DNA from: Aptenodytes patagonicus
Lineage: Eukaryota; Chordata; Aves; Sphenisciformes; Spheniscidae
Direction: 5' to 3'
DNA: 64,000 nucleotides
Assembly: GCF_965638725.1 (NCBI RefSeq)
Contig: NC_134970.1
Span: 5,810,001 to 5,874,000 of the forward strand
The translations under genes were made by a program, and so were the position numbers. Shown in pieces: positions 9,541 to 34,600 of this stretch; position 1 is the first letter of the stretch; each line of letters begins with the position of its first letter. The notes under the pieces are model-generated. The model ran no database searches. It saw only the letters and a program-made list of their open reading frames with translations, and was not told the DNA's origin.

Positions 9541-11008
9541 ATCCCCTACTTAATGCACACATTAAAAGTCCTACTATAGGGAAAGCTCCTCCATAGGCTC
9601 CGATATATCCTGGGCTCCTCCAGTAAGATGGAGCATTGCCTTCTCTGCCAAGGGAGGGGAGCAGAGGTCGGTATCACGATCCTACAATTCTGTCTGACCT
9701 CAGGAATGCCGACTGGGCTGACAGGTCAGCCGAAACGGGGGGAGGAAGCGCAAGGGCCGTATTTACCCGGGAGTTTGTGCATATTTACAATAGAGGCATG
9801 GAGCCAACTCAAATCCCGCTCAACTACCAGCTTCCACTCAAGGGCTGCAGCAGCAGGGCTGCTCCGCTCCAGCTGCCGAGCATCTCGGCTGGAAAACCTA
9901 AAGCTTTTCAGACTATCCCCTCCTAAATGACGCAGCTTCCCCGGGCCAAGGGCTGTGCAGCAGAGGCAGGGCGGGCAGGGCGGGCAGGACGGGCAGGGAC
10001 GGGGCTCTGCTCCCCTGCAGCCGCCAGTAGCCCCAGGCTTGGCTTCAGTCCACCATTGCCACCTACTGCTCCGCTCAACGTCTGGCAAGGCTCAAGGCTT
10101 TGCCTGCAGCTATAACCCTTGCAGGCTTCCCCTCCTCTTTCCTCCCAACAGGATTTCTGCTCCGAAAGCCCCGGGTTTCCTGCTCCCAGCTGGGGAAGGG
10201 GAGGGACTCCTGGCCTCCGGGCCCCGTAAGCCAGGCTCTGCCTCCCGGGAGGAGGAGGACGGGCTCTGTCCACACAGCCCCCAGCGCTTGTCGGGCTCCA
10301 TGTCCCGCTTCGGGACTCGTCAGGAAGGACGGACACCATCGTCCTCACCAGAAGAGAATGAAGGACCAGACTTCGGGGTGCCAAGTCAGGAAGGGGGGAT
10401 TTAGTCTCTGGAGCAAATGAAGAGACAATTCCTCTTTGCAATCGACTGTTTCAGGGAGGATTTTCCAGCATGCAGCAGCAAGGCGGTAAGGAAAAGTTTC
10501 AGGTTCATCAGCCCCGACTGCTCTAGGGTCCAGCTGCTCCCTCGGGCAGGATCCTGCCGCTGCCAGAGGTGCGGGATGGGTGAGAGGATGGAAGGGAGAG
10601 GAGCAGAGAAGGACGGGGAAGGGAGAGCTCAAAGATGGATACAGACAGACGGTGACGCCCCGACTTCTGGCACAAACCAACCAAACTATCCACATTAAAG
10701 CAGCAGTAAGGTGCTTGTCACTTAAAATCCCTTAAAGCTTAAGTGGTTACAGTAATTTGGTGGGAAAGAGAAAGGATATTAAACTGTTTGCAGGCAGTGA
10801 TAACGTGCAACTTAACATCTGTTGGCAAAAAGGTTGACAAAAGCTTCGCCCGCCCTCAAAAGCTTTTGCAAGGTTACCTGGTGCCTACCTCATTAACAGC
10901 CAAGGAGCAAAAGGGTTCAAAGGCAGCTGAAGCTTTCCCGGGAGCTCTTTTTGAATTGAAACCGCAACGGAGGAAGGTGTTAAGGTGTCCTGAAATTTTC
11001 ATTTCCAG
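9541..11008 (+). other. Rest of SLC16A4 first intron (no gene seen)
   Basis: The sequence is GC-rich and unremarkable between the CR1 copy and the acceptor TTTCATTTCCAG ending at 11008. The GGGCAGGGC-type direct repeats at 9969-10000 are short. No exon was recognised. Confidence 0.6.
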
Positions 11009-21576
<10,568 letters not shown>

Positions 21577-21690
21577 AGCGATTCTGCGGTGGAAATGTTA
21601 AAGGATGGTCTTTGATTGCATCCGCGATCGGAAAGCGAGCGCCAGCACAGACCTTCTGTACCGGGAAATAAAAACAGCAGCAACAATGAA
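21577..21690 (+). other. SLC16A4: SLC16A4 3'UTR with poly(A) signal
   Basis: An AATAAA lies at 21667-21672, about 90 nt after the stop. A weaker ATTAAA lies near 21753-21758, so a slightly longer end is possible. Confidence 0.7.
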
Positions 21691-21789
21691 AATAGGAGTT
21701 TTTAGATGAGAGATTCACAGTTTGTATATCCAGATATTTCTCCTGTACTTGCGATTAAAGCCATCTGAGAAATACGGAGTGTAAAGCGT

Positions 21790-24700
21790 TATTTGATGGG
21801 AAAAAATAAGGCCCGCGGCCCGGATGGACATTGGCTTCACTTTGACTTTGCTCCCGAGCCGTGTCTTTCTGTACCTCGGATTTAACCCCCCTGCCTTCAG
21901 TCCGACAGCTCGGTCAGAGCCGCAGAGCCGCCCCTCCAGCTTTCCCAGCCGCCGCGAGAGAGCAAAGCTGACTCACCTCTTGGGATGAGGCAGCCAAGGA
22001 CCTCGAAAGTGCCAAAGCACAGCAGGAGGTTTTAGCTTATTCTATTCAGACACGAATAATTAGCCCCGGGGAGGGATGCAAGGACAGAGACGGTACAGAG
22101 AGATTAGGATTAAACTTCCATGAGGGATGCGGAGAACAGCCGTTCCACAAAAACCTCTTTTTCTGCGAGAAGGATGCTGCACCGTGGCCACTCATCCGCC
22201 CAGGCACGGTGTTATTTGCCACAGCACAGAGGACCTGGAAACAAAACCAATTCTAATTAAAGCCAGTACCACAATACAGCAAACTTAAAGATCACACCCA
22301 TCTCTCGGACTCCTCTCCCCTTCTCCCCACCCTCCCAGTCATCCAGCGACTCTCTGGGATTCAGTGAACCCATGAAGGCAGCTTCCAAAGCCGGGCAGCA
22401 AACGCTGAGCCTATATTCAACCTACAGCATCCTACAGATTTAATTCGGATGGGCAAGATGTAACAGCTGCTTTGACTTTCTTTCCGGTAGCGAGGTTGCA
22501 ATTTTTTGCATTATCGCCAGATACTTGAAATTATTACGTGGGATCTGGGATATCGTAAGGGGTTTACACGCAACCAGCCCAGCCACTGGCATTATCTCCC
22601 CCCCCCCCCCCCTTTTTTTTTTTTAAATATTAAACCAACAAGAGAGTTGCTTCTCCTATAGAAACGCTCCTTTAAACTGTCAAATGCATTATTGCAAGCA
22701 TGAAATTAAGTGGTCTATATTTAATAAAAAGCTACAGAACATTACAGCGGTATTAAGGACCTAAACCTTGCCGCAGGCAAGAAAGTTCCCTCGCAGATAA
22801 CGGGCCAAATTCAGCAGTTACACGACTACACAAGGCCAAAGAAACTAGGCGTGCTTAAACGAGGGCAAAATTCAGCCTTGAATTTGCAGTAGATGGGGAA
22901 CATCAGTGCTACGAAGTGGTTCATTTTTCACATGCTGATTCACAGCTGCTCCTAACTCCGACAGGAGCCCGGAGGCAGCAAGCGCTTCGGAAATTGTCCC
23001 TTCACACCTTAACCACTGCATCAAACCCAGTACGCGATTCAGCTGTACCAGTTAATATCCGTATCCACGAGAGGATCTCTAGTGGGTCATTTTCCGAGCA
23101 ACCGGGGTTTAAGGATAAGACGACTATTTAAGCAGCGTTTAAAGCACTGGGAGTTTAAGAGGGGCGAGCGGGTACCGTGTAATTCGGCTCAAGCCGCTCC
23201 TGCACTAAGCCTTCAGCTGAGACCTTCTGCAGCAGGGATGAAGCTTTCATTTGCAAATTTGAGTTTTCACCTCTTGAAACGTTATAGTTCATCACTCACC
23301 TAATTAAACAAATTAAAGACTACCAGCAGCGCTGGTTTGCTGCTGTAATAGGAACTATTACAAACGCTTGGCTTCAGGTTTTCCAATCCAAAAGCTTAAA
23401 AACCCCCTCTTATTCTGCACCTCCCTAACACGTATTTGAGCTCAGTAGCGCTTTTCGCTCTTAACAGCGCGAGACCCAGCGACCAAAGCAACGCGGGGAC
23501 GAAGAAGAGCCAACACACGGCATCGTCACCCCGCTGCTCTCGCTCTACACGACTTATAGCACCTGTCCCCATGGGCTAATCTCTTCCTCTCCCCGTAAAT
23601 AAAGCACTCTGCTCAACCCCCTCCTCCTTTCAACACAAGCCCTGCTACATTTTCACCTCTTTTGCCACCGAGAAATGACCTGCAGTGGGATGCGGTGTCC
23701 GCACCTCCCATCCCATCGGCTCCAACAAGTGGGCTCCCCTTAAAAGCTCCAGGTTTTTAAGGAGGAGAGTCCTCCCCTGTCCTCTCCAGAGCAACACATG
23801 CCACCAATTCCTCACCCTTATTTAGAAAAATGGGTCTCCCAGGTGCTTGTACCCTCTGTTTCCGTCTGCAAAGGAGCAAACAGCTCAGGAGCTCCCACTT
23901 CCCACAGCATCTTACCCCGCAGACGGGCACCACCAGCCTTTATTCGCCCCAAAAATAATTCTGCAGGGGCCAAGTACCTCTCTCTAGCCCTGATCGCCTC
24001 TTATCTATCACAAGAGGTTGAGGCAAACAGTCCCCATCGTAAGAAACTCCTCCCAGCTGCCCTGCACAGTCCTACCATCAGGCTGGGAGTTGGGAGAAGA
24101 GTCTTCCAGCCTCTGTCTTTGCAACCGAGCAGGCTCAGGATAACCTCCAGCGGTCAGATACGCTCCTCTCCTCTCACACCTTTTGCTGAGAAGGCAAGCA
24201 CAGAACAGATGTTTTAGTTCTCCTCGCAGCTCTGAAAACTAAAGCCGTTTATTTACTTGCAAAACACACGCAACACATGCATTAGAGAAACAAACAGCAA
24301 CGATGATGGGAACATCTGCCGGGGGGAAGATTCTTCTATCCCATTGAAGCCATCTTGCAAATAACTTCATAAAGCCAGTTTTGCATAGTAAAGAGCATCA
24401 CACGCTGTTTGGATAAATGCAAAAGCAGCGTTTGTGTCCCAGCAAACCAGTTTAAAAGCTGTAATCTCTCAGGCCGACTAGCAAGTCCCCTTCGTGCCCG
24501 CTCCTTTACCCGACCGCACAATACAGGTTAGAGAAAATGAGCAGCAATGGCCTAAACCGGTCTTCTGCGTGGAAAATGCTTTGCTTAAACGTGGTGCCCT
24601 CCCCAGTCCTCCCTCCTGGTCCTGGGAAAGCGGCAGCCCGACAGCAGAGGACTGGATTCCCTCGTGCTTTCCAACCCGCCTGTACCTCTCGAGCATCACC

Positions 24701-27700
24701 TCTGCGCTGGCTCTGTATCGGAAAGAAGTTGCTAACAACCTCCTAGAGATCTTTCTGAGAAAGCAATTTAACTGGTAATAAATAAAGGAAACCCCCACTT
24801 GTAAAACTAACAGCAGGACTCTGACTTGAGTCACTCGGTGTAACGTTTTCCTGCCCCAAGCTCATCTTTTGCGCGATGCCTGGGGTAACGTGCTACGGCA
24901 GGCAGACTGCGCTGCACTTGTATCTTGATGGGAAACCCGATTTGGAAGCATTTTACCAAAGATCCCTTGGTTTGAAAACCTTCCTAAAATTCACGCCAGG
25001 CAGATGGCGCAGAGAAACCGAACGCTAAAGAGCCCTCCAAAAAGATACAGTGACACGCGGGCTACCAGAGCTCACCGGTGAAGCATTTCAGTGACGAAAG
25101 GCTTTTGCGAGAAGCCCGAGGAACCAGTCTCCCTATTTTCACCGTATCCCAAAAGAAACCTGGTGCAACACCCGCAAATGCCTTTGAAACGAAACCCTAC
25201 TTTCTTTAGATAAAGTTTTCTGAGTACCGACGGACGGGGGACTGTGAGCCTGGTTCCCGATTAATTTTAGCACCGCAAGACTGAGAAAGGGAGAAGAAAA
25301 CACGAACTCGGCTTCTCCGACAAGACATCGCAGCACACGCTGCTGCAGTTAAGGATTAGTTACTCCTGGGTTTGTTTCATCCGAATAACTTGGCTGCAAG
25401 GCTACAATCCTTCCTGGGAGTTTACAGGGGGGAAAAATGCTTTTGTGTCATTATTCAATGATTTATCCCCAGGTACAATCCTGCAAGGCGGCTCCGGGAG
25501 CTAGAGCTCTGGCCAGAAAGGGAGCGAGCAGTAACACAAGAGCACTGGGACTTCGCTGCCATCTCAGCCCTGCCCAGAAGAGCCTGGTCACCCTCCGTCG
25601 CCCATTGGGACCCGCTTCCAGCGCCCGTGCCAGGTATTTCGGCAGGACTGATTTATGGGGTGGGCACCTGCTGGATCTTAATCCCCGCTTCCACTGATTT
25701 TACATAAGCCAGGATAAAAAGCTGCTAAGACTCAGCTCGGGTATATAAAAGCTACGGAAGTCAGCGCAATCAGAGATCGCATCGAGAAGCGCGCTGCACG
25801 AGTCCTTAACTCGCACTGGAATTATTTTATATTATTACTTTATACAGTCATCATACGCCTCCGAGAGCCCTGGCTATCAGCTGCAGTTTCCCCTTCCTCG
25901 TTCTGTATTTGTGGGAACCTGCTCTGGGTCACTGAAAGCCAGGGTGGAGATTTTAAAACATGGATTTAGCCATTCCTCAGTACACAAAATAAACCTCTCC
26001 CCCTTGCCTCGCGCTCTCCACGGTCAGCCTCTCTCCTCGATAAAAAAAAATAGTCTGCTAATAACCAAAGCTGGGACTTTCCCACCGCTCCTCTCAGATG
26101 CCGACGACAGATAAACCCAGGCACTAAATACAGAGCAAGTTGATCCTGACGTTTATCGCATAATAAGCTGCGATCTTTATCTCGCAATAAAATCCCCTCC
26201 GAGGGCTGGGCTGGAATCGTTTCAGCCGTTTCTCCGACGTGCACGAGCTCTGGGCGAGCTCGGAGAGCCGACCAGGAATCACGCAGCCGCCCGGAGGTCT
26301 GAGACCAGGGTGAGGGGCAAGAAGTTTTGGGTTTAACCCATCACCCGGGATCTCACGTTGACCCTTTCTTGGCACCTCGGTTGCTTTACACACAAAACCA
26401 CTGCAAGACTCTTGCCTACGTGATATTGCGAGAAACGCCAGCTCTGCGAGACACTCATTAACCATGGGGGGGTGGGGGGGGATTCTACATAATTCAGATT
26501 TTAAAGGACAACAAGAAGCTTTTTCATGGCTGTGGCAGGCACAGGTCTGTTTTTTGGGTGGCGGTACACAGCACACCCCAAACGAGGTGCTCCACCTACC
26601 AACGCTCCCGAGGTCTCTGCTTTTACCTTAAGCCGCAGGAAGCAAGCAAAAAGCAATTTAAAATAGCTGGGTAAGGATATGACAACACGGCCTTCCAGCA
26701 ACAGGAAACAAGGCTGTTCTTCCTTCGCCCGCTTGTTTGGCAGATACCGTGTGCGGTTTCGGCTGTTTACTTGCCCTTACACACGCTGATAACAGGACCG
26801 CTCGGCTTTTTTTTTCTTTTCTTTCGGTGCTTGTTTCCCTCCCTGCCTGGAAGACGTCCCACGGCTGTGTTTGCGAAGCAGAGCGTTATGAGGCTGAAAT
26901 TCAGCAAAGCCTGAACTACAAAGTTGCACTTCCAGCGAGATGAAAGCCTCCCCAGGAGGTGAGGAGGGGTTTTTTGTTGGGTTTTTTTTTGTTTGTTTGT
27001 TTTTTTAAATCTTTAAAGGTAGCATAACGATTTTTATTGAAGTCGATGGGAATTTATCAGCTACCCTAACGAAAAAAAAATTTAAACAGATGTTTGAAAA
27101 AAAACAGAAGTTTTAGCTTTAGCTAAGAGATCCTCATGGAAAAGCTTTCAAGCCTGCGGTAACCACAAAGGAGATGGGAGCTCTTGCTCACGGCCACGGC
27201 CAATTTCAGAAGCAATTCAGAGGTCAAAGTCTCCATTTCCAAAGCGATACAGACTTTGCCTCCTAAGTCACCACTGAGCGTTGCAAAACTTTCCCCTACA
27301 GATATTTCTCACGTGGGCAAGATAGGGCAAGGATCGCGCTCCGGCTCGGGAGAGGCAAAGGGTGTCTTTACAACACCCCAGTGTCTAATATAACGCCAAT
27401 AAATTGATCTGCAACCCCTCAAGCCTTCGGTCAAGCAGGGAAAGGGAGCTACAGCCAAGCCAGCTGAGATAAGGGCGGTCTCAGGGACGTGGTATCTAGG
27501 ACCGGGCTCTCCCAGCCTCAACCTGCTGCCGGGACGCAAGTCTGCCTGCGGTGAGGAAGGGCAAAGGCACTTGTTAGAAGATACCTGACAGCCAGGAACG
27601 CGTCTACGCCGTTATGCCTTACTGCAAGAGAAGAAGCTGGGCCGGCAGATGTGAAACACTAAGTCTTGTATTCATCCACCCAAGAGGAGCAGCACGAGAA

Positions 27701-30700
27701 ACAACAACGTCCCCTTCCCCCCCCTGCCCTCCCCGCAAGCCTCAGCGACAGCAGCTCGGGCGGTTCAAGAGTTCATCCTGCACCGAACCTCTGCCCAGGC
27801 TGGCAACGGTGCTGGGTCCGGAGCCGAAGCACCCAAGGCTGGCCTGCCGACGCTGCAGGCAATGACCAAAAGCAATCCCTTGGCCAAGTGGGACCATGGC
27901 AAACCCCACCATGGTCCACGGGACAACTCCCCTCGAACGGCAACAAGAGCTTAACAACAACCCTCGTGAGACCTCGTTGGCTTCCCTTAACTCGAAATCC
28001 TTCTGCACCCTACGGGTGTCCTGAGGCATACCTAAAACGTCTAATTTTACAGGCTTGAAACGGGGATACACACAACGGATCTAAGCGCTCACTCGCTACA
28101 AACGGCAGAAATTACAGGGAAAACTGCCAGTTCGGGGCCGGACACCGGACTGAGTCGTACGCAGTGCTAAAAGTCAGCCTGACCCATCACCGGATCCGGG
28201 GGCAGGAAATACTGAAGATAGCTAAACATCTACAGGCCAACCTTCAGATCCGATTGCAGAACTAGGTATGAAGGTCAAGGCAGGGAGATAAGTAGATGAA
28301 ATATCCGTTACCCACAATTAACCTACAGCTCATCTGCGGAAGCCGACCACATGCGCACGCAACCCATTCCGATCCCGGGACAACACACGCGAGCTCAAAC
28401 CCAAAAGCACGGGCACGGGAGCTGGGCTGGGAGGTGGCAACTCATTAACTCACAGCAACACCCCCGTGTTTGCCAGCATCCATACCTCAATTCTTCAACC
28501 ACATTTAATTAGTACATCCCTGGAGCGGGATACAAAGGATTGACAAAACAGTAGACCTTTGTGCCACCACGTACACGTTCTCCGCTCCTGCTAGAAGCGC
28601 CTCAACTCCATCAGCGCATGAACAAAGAGGATGAACGCCAGCAGGCTCTTGTTAATCGCCCCCGAGTAACCCATCGCACTGAGCGCAGCTGACCGAGTCC
28701 TTCAGCAGCTTACTCTGCCTTAAGAGTTTACTTCGCCCAGTTCTCAAGCCAGCTATAATTAAACTCGGGCACATGGCTACTAGGCAATAACCGAAGGAGA
28801 CACAATAGGAATCACAAAGCCATCAGCCCAAGATACTTTCCACTTCTGTCCCTCGTCTTTCTGCAGACCCCTTTGCCTGATCGACTCGCACCAAAAACCA
28901 GGACACATGGTGAGAGCGTATCCTCAAAGAGCATTTGCCACTTCATAGTAAACTAGCAGCACGAGGCGAACACAAGCTTGTTATTAGCGAAGAGCAGAAT
29001 CTGGGCCATCTGATGTTTTAAACTCACTTATTAATTCAGCTGCGGCTGGTAAAAGCACAATTCTAAAAAAACGTGTGAATTCAAATAACCGGTTCCCCGC
29101 CTAATCCACTTGCAGCACGTTCTGCTGCAGTGCAGTTAATTAAATGGTTCTCTTCATAAATCCACTTTCCCCAGAAGTCTCATTAGCCAAATTAATATGA
29201 TTCATATAGAGCACTTAACCCTTCAAAGAGACTAGTTTTAACAAAAGCCTGGCTTTACCTGGCAGCTGAAAGGTCCCTCTAACCAATTCAGAAGAGAGAG
29301 GGGCAGGCCCAGCACACGAAAAACGACTCGCTATTACAGAGCAACCATAGGAGAATCATCCCACAGCCCATCCCACGATACCTCCACGTCTCCTGAATAA
29401 ATACGTAATGTGAAGGAGAGAGGGAACAATCTCCTGGTTAAATACACAGTGAAATCTGAGTCAGAGAGGCAGACCTCTTCTGGAACAGCCACCGACGGCC
29501 CCGTTTGCCGTAACACAAGCCAAAGCATACCCAAAAAGCGGGAGCGTGCCCAACCCCTGAAACACACGGCCGGTTACCCGAGCAGCTAGCCAGGCTTGTC
29601 AAAACCACCTCCTTTGTTTGGGTTACGCTAACAGATCACTCATCTCCTGTTGGCATCAACCACCCGGCCGCGTTAAAGAGGTTGAACCATGCCTCCCGTT
29701 AGGACTACCAGCCCCAAACCTTTTGTACAACACTTCAAATTATACCGGATTCGGAGGTCGTGTCTCAACAGAACATGAAATACATTGCAAAAATATGAAT
29801 TTTAGCTACAAACACCAGCTTCTGGAAGAAAAGGCATCTCAAGAGTCTCCCCTCCCCGCTTCCCTCCCCTCGCTACCAGCAATATCTACAACTACAATTT
29901 CCAATAAACAGCTTAATTCAAACGCTTACAACCAGCATCCCATAAACACACAGATAGCTTTGCCTCATCGTTGGCTTGACTTTCCATATCAACACACACA
30001 AATTATAAATAGCATTCTGGGTTAAAGCAGTGTTAATTCAAGCAGTTCATGAAGTCAAAACAACAGCCCTAGTTCACCAAGCTAGAAAACCTTTAGTTTT
30101 ATCCGCACGGCATCTTGCCCCGGGTCGGCAGAGAAACCTCACGTTCATTAACGGGAACCCCCAAAGCAAACACAGAAGCTACATCGAAGAGTTCGTTCCT
30201 TCGCTCCCATCCCCAGAGCGGATGGAGCAGCACGTTGACCGAAGCAAACACGTTAGTAAAAGTTAGTAGGCTGGAGAATCAAGGAAAAAAAGAAAGGAAA
30301 AAAAAAAAAAGGCGAACAACAAAATCATCTTCTTTTACATTACAATTCAGTTCAACCTCTTAAGCCCCCTTACCTGTTTTAGGGATTTACACAGCTCTTT
30401 GCCCCAGGAACAGACACCTTGCCGAGCACAACCATGGCATCCTTTTGTTGAAAGGCACCTGCAGCCTAGCAATGATCCTGCATGGCTGCAGGACAGCACT
30501 AGGTTCGTTATCCACGGGAGGTTAAAGTATGTCAAGGCAATCAGGGCAAGCTTGCGTTTCAAGGTGTCTTCATCTGCATGTCACATTAATTCTAACAGAC
30601 CGGCAAGCATAACACGAGAGGTTTCTGAAGCCAACGATGCAGCAGTGTTAGCTTCCTCTTGATGTCTGCCGTTGTCAAATGCGCCCCGAAGTCTCCTGCA

Positions 30701-31080
30701 GCAAACATGGAGTTGTACTCCTGCACTGGAACAGCCTTCCACAGCTCAGGAGCCCCCAATACAGGAGAACGCAGCAACTACGGCACACAACATTTTCAGG
30801 CCGCCTCCATTTTTTCCTCTCACCATCTGTACTACACAGTGAGGCGACTGCAAGCAAACATGCAGTCGTACCTGGGACGCGATCAGGGTGCATGCACATC
30901 CGAGGCGTGTGGAACCATTTGCTTCAAAACCGGTCAAAATAAGGCACTGAGACACCAACGCAAAGGTTTTAAATTACCGACTCTAGCTCTCAGGAACTCT
31001 TCATCCATTCAGCACTAAACCCATCACTGCACAACTGCTGAAAAGCCCCTGGAGATGGAGGAGCGCCTCACGTATGTCAG
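21790..31080. other. Intergenic DNA between converging SLC16A4 and RBM15
   Basis: About 9 kb of moderately AT-rich sequence. No convincing exon, RNA gene or recognised transposon was seen. Homopolymers (C and T runs at 22599-22624; GTTT repeats near 26985-27010) are the only clear repeats. Confidence 0.55.
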
Positions 31081-31343
31081 GAAAGGCTTTATTAACATCA
31101 TTTAAACACTTTTAAGGACTCATTTCTCTTTTTCTTTTGGCAATTTGGTGCAAAGGTTTACGTGCAAGATTCAAAGCAATTTCAAACTTTTTTCTTCAAA
31201 ATTAAAAAAAAAAAATAATCAAAACTAAAGCCAAACATGTTGGGTGAACAAAATAAATCAGAAACTTAAAATTCAGGAACTCCAGCTCTTCGAACCAGCG
31301 AAGCCCCAGACTTGTACACCGTTCTGAGACGCAGGGTGGTGCT

Positions 31344-31600
31344 TCCCTGCTTCTTGCATGCCAGCATCAGCACCGCTTCCTCGTCAAGATGAGGAGTAAA
31401 GCAGCAAGTGACCCCCTTTTTCACCACAAACAAAGGGGGTGCCACAGCAAGACAATCAACTAGATTTCTTCAGATTTGGTACAACAGGCTGGTCAACGCG
31501 AAAGTGTCGGTCTCCCTGCTTCTTGCTCAAGACCCACAACTATCAGATCAAACATTGAGCAGCAGCAGCAAGTAACCCCTCCGCTGCAAACAAAGGGGTC
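31344..31600. repeat. Diverged ~165-bp tandem duplication
   Basis: TCCCTGCTTCTTGC occurs at 31344 and 31513, GCAGCAAGT at 31401 and 31565, and CAAACAAAGGGG at 31427 and 31587. The offsets are 169, 164 and 160 bp, so two collinear diverged copies lie in tandem with small indels. Confidence 0.6.
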
Positions 31601-31658
31601 AAACGTTTGTCGTCAATTCACTTCCAGGCAGAAAAACCATTTTCCTCAAAAGAAACAA

Positions 31659-31664
31659 TTTATT
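31659..31664 (-). terminator. Candidate distal poly(A) signal for RBM15
   Basis: This is the first AATAAA I found on the minus strand downstream of the RBM15 stop; it would give a 3'UTR of about 5 kb. A nearer ATTAAA lies at 35393-35398 (about 1.2 kb 3'UTR), and a second AATAAA lies near 31089-31094. The sequence does not decide which is used. Confidence 0.3.
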
Positions 31665-34600
31665 TAGAATGAAACAAAATCAGCTCAACTGTGAGCGCAT
31701 GTTTGAGTGACAGCTACTTTTAAGCTGTGTGAGCCATAAAAAGGGTATTCCTTTACTTTTCCAGCAATCTTGTGTACACAGCACAAAGCAAAGAGGTCAT
31801 TTTTTTTTTTTTCCACTTAAAACACGGGCATTGGCATCACAATAGCAGATACACAACTTTTTTTTTTTTTTTTTAAAGCTGCCATTTTAGTAAAATGCAC
31901 AAATACTAAACAGATAAGCTTTCTTCCATCAAGAGGCCCATGTAAATTCCACACAAGCCACAGCTTCTCTTCCCAAAGGTCCATTAGAGCTTGGTATCCC
32001 ATGCGGTTGTCTTCTGCAGTCCACCAGCTTTGCTTGCAGGAGGAAAGAAAATGTTATTTCAATACAAATGTATACAACAGATTTTTTTTTTTCCCCTCCC
32101 TACGTTATACAGATGAACATAAAGAGCTACAAGGCCTTTCTGAATATTCTACTTGGACTTCAAAAAGCACCAATACCACCCACGGGCACGAAACCTTGAA
32201 ATGAAGTCACCTTCTATGTATAGATGCATCACAAGTAGTGCAGGGCTTCTTTTTGGACCGAGGTTAAACTAGGCTTACAGTACTGATGATTATTCAACTT
32301 TCAGTAACAGTTAATGGGACACATCAAAATAATTAACCATGAGAAAAACCAACCGAACTATTGATAATTCGGTTGACTTTCCTCAAAGGGTATTTCCTGA
32401 AGGCAACTCATCAACAAAAATACGAAATGTAGTGTTACAAGTTTCTCTTTTGTTCTCATTTTGCTGCATAATTCTAACAGCAGACAACTCCAATATTAAA
32501 GAAAAGGTCAAATCAAAGACACACCTAATATAATTTAAAATTGTTACTATTCAAGTAATATTTCTCATCCATCATTTTCACACAATCAAAACTGCATGAA
32601 GTTGAATATTCAATTAACCATTCTCTGAACCATACGGTCTGCTTTAAGCCTAATACAAAAATCATCTCATCATTCAGTTTATAAATCATTGGAATATCTG
32701 TCCTTCCGTGCTATCTGCGGAAAGTAATAAAGGGGGGAGACAAAGGGGAAAGAACCCCAAAAACTCTATAGTCACACGGCAATAATTTCTTCCGCTCTTG
32801 TTTCTGTTCAACAGGCATACAGCAGACTCCCCAGGAGTACTGCCCTCAACACTGTTTTTCTTAAAGCCAGGAACTACGATTTTCCAAGCCGTTTTTCCCT
32901 GAGTCCTCAGAGTTTTTGAACCTGTCTTCACAATTTTGATTCACACCTCCTCCCCATTAACACTTAAGGCCTTTAACCTCAGTTACCATCAACCAGATGG
33001 TTCCTCAACCAATGCAAGAAATCTAAAACTCCCTTCTCGGCCCTCCACAGGGGGCTGAGCAAGTTGTCACCAAAATATTTCAATCCTTTAACATCCTTGT
33101 TTAAAAAAAAAAAAAAGAAAAAAGAGAGGGTAAGATTTGTCTGCCTGGCACGTAACGCCCTTCTCTCTCTACGATGCTCACAAGGATGCGTCGGTACTTG
33201 TAACCCAGGAGCCTGAAACCTCTGGAGTTGAGGATAACCTCAGTGTCCGCGCCGCAGTCCCAGTGAACGGCGGACCGGTCACTAGACAGGAGCAAACAAA
33301 GCCACTGGCCGGCAGCCAAGGAAGTTGCGTAAATTTTCCAATTAAAAAAAAAAAACAAACCAAAAACCCCAACCCTAAAACCTTAAACAAAAGTATGAGT
33401 CATTTGAGGTTCTTTCCCCAAAGCATAAAGCACAACTATGAAATGATTCAGGAAAAGGACATCCTTTTTCCACGCTAATTCAACAAACGAATGAAATACA
33501 GGAACATCAGCTGCACACAACGTTAGAAGAAATTGCGAGCTCTCGCTAGAGCAACGTAAATGCCAAACACAACGAGAGAGCTAAAGTCTGCTACGTCTGT
33601 TTTGCTCTATACAGAAGTGGTATTACATACGGACTTCTACTCGCGGTCAGCCCTGGCCAAGATGACTTTTAGTGGACAGTTACTCCAATGGTGCACACTT
33701 CAGAGCCTAAGAGAAAAGCACAGCCCACCAAGCTGTACCAGTCTTGATGGCAGCACGTGAACTTAAGTGCCGGCAAAAAAAATGTTGCCAGTCAACCATG
33801 TTTTGACATTAAGAACCCTCAAAGGGTGTTAAAATCCCTGCTTACAAAACAGAGCAGCAACCACAAATAAACCAGATTTAAAGAAGCAGGTACTCCATTA
33901 AATAAGGAACCAGAAAACCTGGAGTCAAATACAGCCTCGCCTGTTCCTTATTACCCTCCAGCGCAGCACAATTTTGACTCATAAAAGCCCGTGGCAGGTA
34001 TAACCACCGCTATTTTACCAGGAAAAGTGGAAGTGCACCTAGGATGCTCTTTCCAAAAGGGTTCCCACACTGAGTTTGCTTTGACAAGCTATGTTGACCC
34101 CAAGTTTTATGGGTTTTAAAACCAGGTGCCTACTGCGTATCAGCGTAACAAACACTGTTCTCAGCAAGTTTAAGTGTTGAACACGAACAACGTTAGTGCT
34201 TCTTTTTTTCTTTTTTTTTTTTTGGTTTAGGGCAGATTTGAATTCCCAGCGGTTTAAGTTTCTTTCCTTTAAAACCCCGCGCTTGCAAGTGACTCTCGTC
34301 AGATGCAACGCGAAAACTCACTCTGAACGCTAGCAGCACTTCAAGTGAGTTAGCAGCAGTGTTGGTCACCTGCTGACACACAACAGACACCTGCCAGAAT
34401 TAAAACAGACATTCTTTGCAGTAAGCGGTAAATACACTGTTATCTTCTAAAACATATAATTATTTGCGTTATCGGTGTCATTTCAAAAAATTCTCATTGT
34501 TAATAGTAAGATGAACAGCTGAATTCTGCCATCGAAGTCTATTACATTCACGCTGAAGGACAACAACCCAGAAATCCTGGATTTTACCCTCAAACATTTA

